From Aromatoleum petrolei (lineage in GTDB: Bacteria; Pseudomonadota; Gammaproteobacteria; Burkholderiales; Rhodocyclaceae): a stretch of DNA of 64,000 bases. The notes beneath the pieces are model-generated. The model saw only the letters and a program-made list of their open reading frames with translations. It ran no database searches and had not been told where the DNA came from. Location of the stretch: contig NZ_CP059560.1 in assembly GCF_017894385.1 (NCBI RefSeq), positions 1,116,001 to 1,180,000 of the forward strand, written 5' to 3'. A program made the translations under genes and the position numbers. Within the stretch, counting starts at the first letter, position 1. Every line of letters starts with the position of its first letter. This document shows, in pieces, positions 58,539-64,000 of this stretch.

Positions 58539-59480
58539 TCAGATCACGCGCCCGGCGATTGGAGACGCAGCGATCGCCGGAGGTGAGGACACCCAGTAGT
58601 CGGGACGGCCATAGTTGTTCTTCAGATGATCGATGAACAAGCGCACCCGTAGCGCGAGCCGCTTGCGCTGAGGGAATACCGCGTAGATGCCCATCGTCGG
58701 CGCGGCGAATTCGTCGAGCACCGTGACGAGGCGCCCCGCCCGCAGGTCGGCATCGACCTCCCACAGCGAACGCCACGCGAGCCCGTCGCCGGCCAGCGCG
58801 CACTGGTGCAGCACCGCCCCGTCGTTGCACTCGAGCCGCCCGCTCACCTTCACCGCGATCGTCTCGCCCTTCTCGCCACAGAACAGCCACCCGCGCTGCT
58901 GACCGAGCGAAAGACAATTGTGCGAAGCAAGATCCGGCGGCGCCGCGGGCGAGCCGTGGCGCGCCAGATAGGCCGGACTGGCGACCACCACGCGCCGGTT
59001 CTCCGCCAGCCGGATCGACACGAGGCTGGAGTCCGGCAACTCGCCAATACGGATCGCACAGTCGATGCTTTCATTCACCAGATCCACGACGCGATCGGTG
59101 AGGTCCAGCGTGCAGGACACATCCGCGTTCATCTCCAGGAACTCGCGCAACAGCGGCGCCACGTGCAGGCGTCCGAAACCGGCTGGCGCAGACACGCGGA
59201 TATGGCCGCTCGCCTTCACGCCCCCCAGGCTCACGGACGCCTCGGCGTTGGCGAGGTCATTGAGGATGCGCTGGCAATCCTCGAGGAAGGCCGCCCCCTC
59301 GAACGTCAGCGAGATGCTGCGCGTCGTGCGCGTGACGAGCTTGACGCCCAGGCGCTGCTCCAGCGCGTCCAGCCGACGGCCGATGACCGCCGGAGTGACG
59401 CCTTCGGCTCGCGCGGCAGCTGAAAGGCTCCCCTTGGTCGCGACGCTGACGAAGGTTTCGACCTGCTTGAATGCATCCAT
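58539..59480 (-). CDS. LysR-family transcriptional regulator
   Basis: A 313-residue LTTR. The N-terminal winged helix-turn-helix covers residues 1-60 (QVETFVSVATKGSLSAAARA, VIGRRLDALEQRLGVKLVTR). The effector-binding domain follows (HIRVSAPAGFGRLHVAPLLR, YLARHGSPAAPPDLASHNCL). It resembles the CrgA/DmlR-like branch. It is divergent from the haloacid dehalogenase operon with a 177-bp gap, the standard layout for LTTR control of a neighbouring operon, so it probably regulates that operon and itself. The inducer is unknown. Confidence 0.93.
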   Translation of the reverse strand: MDAFKQVETFVSVATKGSLSAAARAEGVTPAVIGRRLDALEQRLGVKLVTRTTRSISLTFEGAAFLEDCQRILNDLANAEASVSLGGVKASGHIRVSAPAGFGRLHVAPLLREFLEMNADVSCTLDLTDRVVDLVNESIDCAIRIGELPDSSLVSIRLAENRRVVVASPAYLARHGSPAAPPDLASHNCLSLGQQRGWLFCGEKGETIAVKVSGRLECNDGAVLHQCALAGDGLAWRSLWEVDADLRAGRLVTVLDEFAAPTMGIYAVFPQRKRLALRVRLFIDHLKNNYGRPDYWVSSPPAIAASPIAGRVI

Positions 59481-59504
59481 TTTGTACTTTTAGTAAAAGA
59501 TCAA

Positions 59505-59534
59505 TTGACCTGACAGGGTATTCAGTCTTATACA
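59505..59534 (+). promoter_or_regulatory. candidate promoter of the dehalogenase-TSUP-glcB group
   Basis: TTGACC (59505-59510), 17 bp, TTATAC (59528-59533), or TATACA one base later. It lies in the gap between the LysR gene and the dehalogenase gene, leaving a leader of about 115 nt. Confidence 0.5.
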
Positions 59535-59657
59535 AGAGTTCAATACACTTCATCCTCAACGAAGGGTGGAGGAGACGCTACCCCGACGACAGACGCCACC
59601 GTGGCCGGCAGCGATGCCGGTCACGCAAGGCGCGAATGACAACATCAGGAACCCCGC

Positions 59658-60365
59658 ATGAAACCCACCGAGCGCATCCGCGCAGTCGCCTTCGACGCCT
59701 ACGGCACGCTCTTCGACGTGTATTCGGTGGGCGCGCTCGCGGAACAGCTCTTTCCCGGAAAGGGAGAGGCGCTCACTGCGCTTTGGCGCCTCAAGCAGAT
59801 CGAATACTCGTTCCTGCGCACGCTGTCCGGACGCTACAAGCCTTTCCTCGAGATCACCGAGGACGGCCTCGTCTACTCGGCGAAAAAGCTCGGCCTCGCG
59901 TTGAACGAGTCCCAGCGCCGCCAGCTGATGAACCAGTATGCCTGCCTGTCGCCCTTCCCGGAGAACCTCGGCGCGCTGAAGGCGCTGCGCGCGCTGGGCC
60001 TGCCGATGGCCGTGCTGTCGAACGGCACGCCGCAGATGCTGGACGTGGCGATCAAGAGCGCCGGCATGACCGGGCTGTTCGACCACGTGCTGTCGGTCGA
60101 CGCCGTGCATCAGTACAAGACCGCCGACGCCGCCTACCAGCTCGGCCCCGACGCCTTCGGCGTGCCGGCGAAGGATATCCTCTTCGTGTCCTCGAACGGC
60201 TGGGACGCCGCGGGCGCGACCTGGTTCGGCTACACCACCTTCTGGATCAACCGCGCACAACTGCCAACGGAAGAACTCGGCGTCACGCCCACCGCAGTCG
60301 GCCAGCGCCTGACCGATATCGTCGAATTCGTCCAGCTGCGCTGCGCACCGGCCGTCCGCCCATGA
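59658..60365 (+). CDS. haloacid dehalogenase, type II
   Basis: A 235-residue HAD-superfamily hydrolase of the L-2-haloacid dehalogenase type. The nucleophile motif is FDAYGTLFDVYS (Asp in DAYGT, typical of type II dehalogenases), followed by LWRLKQIEYSFLR with the substrate Arg/Lys region, LSNGTPQML (motif II), and SSNGWDAAGATWFGYTTFWI (motifs III/IV), all as in true dehalogenases. It would turn 2-haloacids such as chloroacetate into 2-hydroxy acids (glycolate). Start at 59658 behind AGGA. It overlaps the TSUP gene by 4 nt (ATGA). Confidence 0.92.
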   Translation: MKPTERIRAVAFDAYGTLFDVYSVGALAEQLFPGKGEALTALWRLKQIEYSFLRTLSGRYKPFLEITEDGLVYSAKKLGLALNESQRRQLMNQYACLSPFPENLGALKALRALGLPMAVLSNGTPQMLDVAIKSAGMTGLFDHVLSVDAVHQYKTADAAYQLGPDAFGVPAKDILFVSSNGWDAAGATWFGYTTFWINRAQLPTEELGVTPTAVGQRLTDIVEFVQLRCAPAVRP

Positions 60366-61138
60366 CCGCCAGCGAGATCCTCATCATCGGACTGGCCGCC
60401 GCAATGGCAGGGGCGATGAATTCGGTCGCCGGCGGCGGCACTTTCTTCTCGTTCCCGGCCCTGCTCGCCGTCGGTGTGCCGCCGGTGGTGGCCAACGCCA
60501 GCAACGCCGTCGCGCTGTGGCCCGCCAGCCTCTCCAGCGCCTGGGCCTACCGCAAGGAGCTCGCCCGCTTCCGCAAGGGCCTTGCCGCGCTGTCACTTGT
60601 CGCCCTGGTCGGCGGCATCGGCGGCGGTTTGCTGTTGCTGTCGACCAAGGACGACACCTTCTCGATGCTGATCCCGTGGCTCCTGCTCGTCGCAACCGTG
60701 ATGTTCGCCGGCAGCGGCCGGATCTCGGCGCTCCTTGCGCGCCTGCGCCAACGCGCGGACGAGGGCCCCTCGCACGGCACCGCGGGCGGCCTGCTGTTCC
60801 AACTCGGCGTGTCCGTCTACGGCGGCTTCTTCGGCGCCGGCATGGGCATCGTAATGATCGCCGCGCTCGCCATCCAGGGGCACCGCGACATCCACGACAT
60901 CAACGCGCTGAAGAACTGGCTGTCGGCAATCATTTACAGCGTCGCGGTGGTCACCTTCGTCGTCGCCGGCGCAGTCAGCTGGCCGCACACGCTGGTCATG
61001 ATCGTCACGGCCGCCATCGGCGGCTACTGGGGGGCGGTCGGTGCCCGCAAGGTGCCGGCCGTGTGGTTGAGGCGTTTCATCATCGGGGTGGGCAGCGTCC
61101 TCACCATCTACTATTTCTACAAAACCTATCTCATCTGA
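60362..61138 (+). CDS. TSUP-family membrane transporter (TauE/SafE type)
   Basis: A 258-residue inner-membrane protein with about seven to eight hydrophobic segments. The start at 60362 overlaps the dehalogenase stop. Family signature: [20 protein letters not shown] and [20 protein letters not shown], with the second repeat [20 protein letters not shown]; the two halves are an inverted repeat of the fold. TSUP proteins move anions such as sulphite, sulphoacetate or other organic acids. Linked to the dehalogenase and malate synthase genes, a C2 acid or halide is plausible here. It is not known which. Confidence 0.9.
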   Translation: MTASEILIIGLAAAMAGAMNSVAGGGTFFSFPALLAVGVPPVVANASNAVALWPASLSSAWAYRKELARFRKGLAALSLVALVGGIGGGLLLLSTKDDTFSMLIPWLLLVATVMFAGSGRISALLARLRQRADEGPSHGTAGGLLFQLGVSVYGGFFGAGMGIVMIAALAIQGHRDIHDINALKNWLSAIIYSVAVVTFVVAGAVSWPHTLVMIVTAAIGGYWGAVGARKVPAVWLRRFIIGVGSVLTIYYFYKTYLI

Positions 61139-61151
61139 AGAGCGAGGAATC

Positions 61152-63329
61152 ATGAGCACGAGAATCCAATGCCACCAGCTGCAGGTCGACGCCGAGCTGC
61201 ACCGCTTCATCGAAACCGAGGCCCTGCCCGGCACCGGCGTCGACGCCGGCGCGTTCTGGAAAGGCTTCAGCGAGCTCGCCAACGAACTCGCGCCGAAGAA
61301 CCGCGCACTGCTCGCTGAACGCGACCGGCTGCAGAGCGAGCTCGACAACTGGCACCGCGCCCACCCCGGCCCGATCCAGGACATGCCGGCCTACCGCGCC
61401 TTCCTCGAGAAGATCGGCTACCTGCAGCCGGTGCCTGCCCCGTTCAAGGTCACGACCGCCAACGTCGATATCGAGATCCGCGAACAGTGCGGCCCTCAGC
61501 TCGTCGTGCCGATCATGAACGCGCGCTACGCGTTGAACGCCGCCAACGCGCGCTGGGGCAGCCTGTACGACGCGCTCTACGGCACCGACGCGATCCCCTC
61601 GGACGGCGGCGCCGAAGCCGGCTCGACCTACAACCCGTTGCGCGGCGCGCGCGTCATCGCCTTCGCGCGTGACGTGCTGAACCAGGCCGCCCCGCTCGCC
61701 CAGGGCGACCACACCAAGGCCGCCGGCTACGCCATCGAAGGCGGCAAGCTCGTCGTCACGCTGCAGGACGGCACGAAGACCGGCCTCGCCGACGCATCGA
61801 AGTTCGCCGGCTTCCAAGGCGACGCTGCCGCACCGAAGGCCGTGCTGGTGAAGAACAATGGCCTGCACCTCGAGATCCAGTTCGACCGCAACCACCCGAT
61901 CGGCAAGACCGACGCGGCCGGCATCAAGGATGTGCTCGTCGAAGCCGCAATCTCGACCATCATGGACTGCGAAGACTCGGTCGCCGCGGTCGACGCCGAA
62001 GACAAGGTCCTCGCCTACCGCAACTGGCTCGGCCTGATCACCGGCACCCTGGTCGAGAGCTTCGAAAAGGGCGGCAAGACGGTCGAGCGCCGGATGAACC
62101 CGGACCGCGAATACACCGCCCCGAACGGCGGCACGCTGCGCCTGCACGGCCGCTCGCTGCTGTTCATCCGCAACGTCGGCCACCTGATGACGAACCCGGC
62201 GATCCTGCTCGCCGACGGCGCGGAAATCCCCGAAGGCATCATGGACGGCGTCGTCACGGCGCTAATCTCGCTGCGCGACCTCAAGCTGAAGAACAACTCG
62301 CGCACCGGCAGCATGTACATCGTGAAGCCGAAGATGCACGGCCCGGCCGAAGTCGCCTTCACCAACGAGCTCTTTGGCCGCGTCGAGCAGCTGCTGGGCC
62401 TGCCCGCCAGCACGATGAAGGTCGGCATCATGGACGAAGAGCGCCGCACCTCGGTGAACCTCGCTGCCTGCATCAAGTCCGCCGAGTCGCGCGTCGCCTT
62501 CATCAACACCGGCTTCCTCGACCGCACCGGCGACGAGATGCACACCGCGATGGAAGCGGGCCCGATGATCCGCAAGGGCGACATGAAGAGCTCCGCCTGG
62601 ATCCAGGCCTACGAGCGTCAGAACGTGCTGGTGGGCCTCGACTGCGGCCTGCGCGGCAAGGCGCAGATCGGCAAGGGCATGTGGGCGATGCCGGACCTGA
62701 TGGCCGAGATGCTGAAGCAGAAGATTGGTCATCCGAAGGCTGGCGCCACCACCGCATGGGTGCCGTCGCCGACCGGCGCGACCCTGCATGCACTGCACTA
62801 CCACCAGGTCGACGTCCAGTCCGTTCAGCAGGAGATGGAGAAGATCAGCCTCGCCGCCGAGCGCGAAACGCTGCTCAACAACCTCCTGACTGTGCCGGTC
62901 GCGGCCACCGCGAACTGGAGCGCCACCGAGATCCAGCAGGAACTCGACAACAACGCCCAGGGCATCCTCGGCTACGTCGTGCGCTGGGTCGACCAGGGCG
63001 TGGGCTGCTCCAAGGTGCCGGACATCAACAACATCGGCCTGATGGAAGACCGCGCGACGCTGCGCATCTCCAGCCAGCACATCGCCAACTGGCTGCGCCA
63101 CGGCGTCACCAATGAGGCGCAGGTGACGGAAACCCTGAAGCGCATGGCCGCGGTGGTCGACCAGCAGAACGCGGGCGACCCGCTGTACCAGCCGATGGCT
63201 GCCGACTTCGACAAGTCGGTCGCCTTCCAGGCCGCCAAGGACCTGATCTTCAAGGGCTGCGCGCAGCCCAGCGGCTACACCGAGCCGCTGCTGCACAAGT
63301 GGCGTCAGGTGAAGAAGGCGCAAGGCTGA
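61152..63329 (+). CDS. glcB: malate synthase G
   Basis: A 725-residue monomeric enzyme that condenses glyoxylate with acetyl-CoA to malate. Conserved parts are [20 protein letters not shown] (metal-binding), [60 protein letters not shown] and [15 protein letters not shown]. Length matches malate synthase G (about 720) rather than the shorter A form. Start at 61152 is preceded by GAGCGAGGAATC. It begins 13 bp after the TSUP gene, so it is likely in the same operon, and it would consume glyoxylate made from glycolate. Confidence 0.97.
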   Translation: MSTRIQCHQLQVDAELHRFIETEALPGTGVDAGAFWKGFSELANELAPKNRALLAERDRLQSELDNWHRAHPGPIQDMPAYRAFLEKIGYLQPVPAPFKVTTANVDIEIREQCGPQLVVPIMNARYALNAANARWGSLYDALYGTDAIPSDGGAEAGSTYNPLRGARVIAFARDVLNQAAPLAQGDHTKAAGYAIEGGKLVVTLQDGTKTGLADASKFAGFQGDAAAPKAVLVKNNGLHLEIQFDRNHPIGKTDAAGIKDVLVEAAISTIMDCEDSVAAVDAEDKVLAYRNWLGLITGTLVESFEKGGKTVERRMNPDREYTAPNGGTLRLHGRSLLFIRNVGHLMTNPAILLADGAEIPEGIMDGVVTALISLRDLKLKNNSRTGSMYIVKPKMHGPAEVAFTNELFGRVEQLLGLPASTMKVGIMDEERRTSVNLAACIKSAESRVAFINTGFLDRTGDEMHTAMEAGPMIRKGDMKSSAWIQAYERQNVLVGLDCGLRGKAQIGKGMWAMPDLMAEMLKQKIGHPKAGATTAWVPSPTGATLHALHYHQVDVQSVQQEMEKISLAAERETLLNNLLTVPVAATANWSATEIQQELDNNAQGILGYVVRWVDQGVGCSKVPDINNIGLMEDRATLRISSQHIANWLRHGVTNEAQVTETLKRMAAVVDQQNAGDPLYQPMAADFDKSVAFQAAKDLIFKGCAQPSGYTEPLLHKWRQVKKAQG

Positions 63330-63375
63330 GTCGCCTCGCGGGGCCGGACCGCGCGTCCGGCCGGCACGCGCACGG

Positions 63376-63406
63376 ACGGCACCGCACATGCAGTGCCGTT
63401 TTTTTT
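63376..63406 (+). terminator. intrinsic terminator after glcB
   Basis: ACGGCAC (63376-63382) pairs with GTGCCGT (63393-63399) and leads into eight T residues (63399-63406). Confidence 0.8.
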
Positions 63407-63419
63407 CATCCGCCGCGAA

Positions 63420-63845
63420 TCAGCCCTCGGCCGGCAGCATCAGCCCTTCCGCGCGCTGCGCGACGTCGACGGGAAAAGGCCGCGAACGGCGCGTTGCCGG
63501 ATCCAGGCACACGGCGGTGAATTCGCATACCGCCGACAGCTCGCCGTTTTCCACGCTCACCAGCTCGTGGCGAAACCGGATGACCTTTTCGCGCATCTCC
63601 ACCACCCCCGTGCGCACGAACACGGTATCGCCCGGGTATAGCTCGCTCATGTAGCTGACGTTCTGCTGCACCGCCGCCAGCTTGAGCTCGCCACTGCGCA
63701 GCCGCGACGGCCCCAGCCCGACCACGCCGTAGAACTGCCAGCAGGCAGCATCGAAGAGGTCCAGGTAGGCACGCACGTTGATGTGCCCCATGTGGTCCCG
63801 CTGCCACTCGTACACCGTGCCGCGCGCCGTCTCCACCATCGCCAT
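63420..63845 (-). CDS. acyl-CoA thioesterase, 4-hydroxybenzoyl-CoA thioesterase-like
   Basis: A 141-residue hot-dog-fold thioesterase. The start at 63845 (MAMVETARGTVYEWQRDHMG) follows GAGGAGACGGGC; a longer frame to 63953 lacks family-like sequence. The active-site pattern WQRDHMGHINVRAYLDLFD (Asp and neighbouring helix) is like YbgC/4-HBT enzymes. Further parts are YMSELYPGDTVFVRTGVVEM and REKVIRFRHELVSVENGELS. It hydrolyses an acyl- or aryl-CoA in the cytosol; the substrate cannot be told. It converges on glcB. Confidence 0.9.
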   Translation of the reverse strand: MAMVETARGTVYEWQRDHMGHINVRAYLDLFDAACWQFYGVVGLGPSRLRSGELKLAAVQQNVSYMSELYPGDTVFVRTGVVEMREKVIRFRHELVSVENGELSAVCEFTAVCLDPATRRSRPFPVDVAQRAEGLMLPAEG

Positions 63846-63974
63846 GCCCGTCTCCTCGCCCGCCTGATTGTTTGAGCCCAAACGATAGCTGCGAACGCGG
63901 CGCGAGAGCAATCCCCGCATCCCTCCCACCCGCTCCGGTAGAATTCGCCGCACTGCACAATCCAGACCATCGAC

Positions 63975-64000
63975 ATGGACATCATCACCGACATCATCCT
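63975..64000 (+). CDS. start of a gene leaving the window
   Basis: Only the first codons are visible (MDIITDII and one more). It is divergent from the thioesterase gene. The hydrophobic start would suit a membrane transporter, but eight residues do not allow an assignment. Confidence 0.35.

Overview
The window is high-GC chromosomal DNA from a betaproteobacterium. Gene order (leuS-lptE-holA-proA, then rpsU-yqeY-dnaG-rpoD-tRNA) and protein character point to the Azoarcus/Aromatoleum/Thauera group (Rhodocyclales); this placement is inference from synteny and was not tested by a search. Nothing looks plasmid- or phage-like: no integrase, transposase, CRISPR array or rRNA was seen.

Layout. 1-26.7 kb is mostly housekeeping: dnaE (cut by the left edge), a secreted small protein, a quinone oxidoreductase, maeB, an orphan ParA-type ATPase, uvrD, a small unknown gene, leuS-lptE-holA, proA, a chalcone-isomerase-like secreted protein with a premature stop, an O6-alkylguanine methyltransferase overlapping xerD, ybaK, an H-NS-type protein, folB, plsY, tsaD, rpsU, yqeY, dnaG, rpoD and a CAU-anticodon tRNA. 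26.7-44.8 kb is a type VI secretion (T6SS) locus of two divergent operons: a TPR lipoprotein gene-tssB-tssC-hcp-tssE-tssF-tssG-tssH on the minus strand, and tssJ-tssK-tssL-vgrG-effector-immunity on the plus strand. tssM, tssA and a PAAR gene are not in the window. The effector gene carries an in-frame amber codon near its start, and a frameshifted fragment of a second immunity gene follows the intact one.

44.9-55.1 kb is a minus-strand operon of six genes: circularly permuted ATP-grasp, alpha-E, Anbu (proteasome-like peptidase), transglutaminase-DUF2126, a fused ATP-grasp/alpha-E protein, and a second transglutaminase. It looks like a complete predicted peptide-ligation/proteolysis system whose chemistry is not established. 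Upstream lie a sigma-54-type -24/-12 element and an NtrC-like palindrome, suggesting control by nitrogen supply. I consider this the most interesting system here.

55.4-64 kb holds a cupin, a DUF2889 protein, tRNA-Thr, a chemoreceptor fused to a bacteriohemerythrin, a LysR regulator divergent from a haloacid dehalogenase-TSUP transporter-malate synthase G group (possible C2 acid use), a thioesterase, and the first codons of a gene leaving the right edge.
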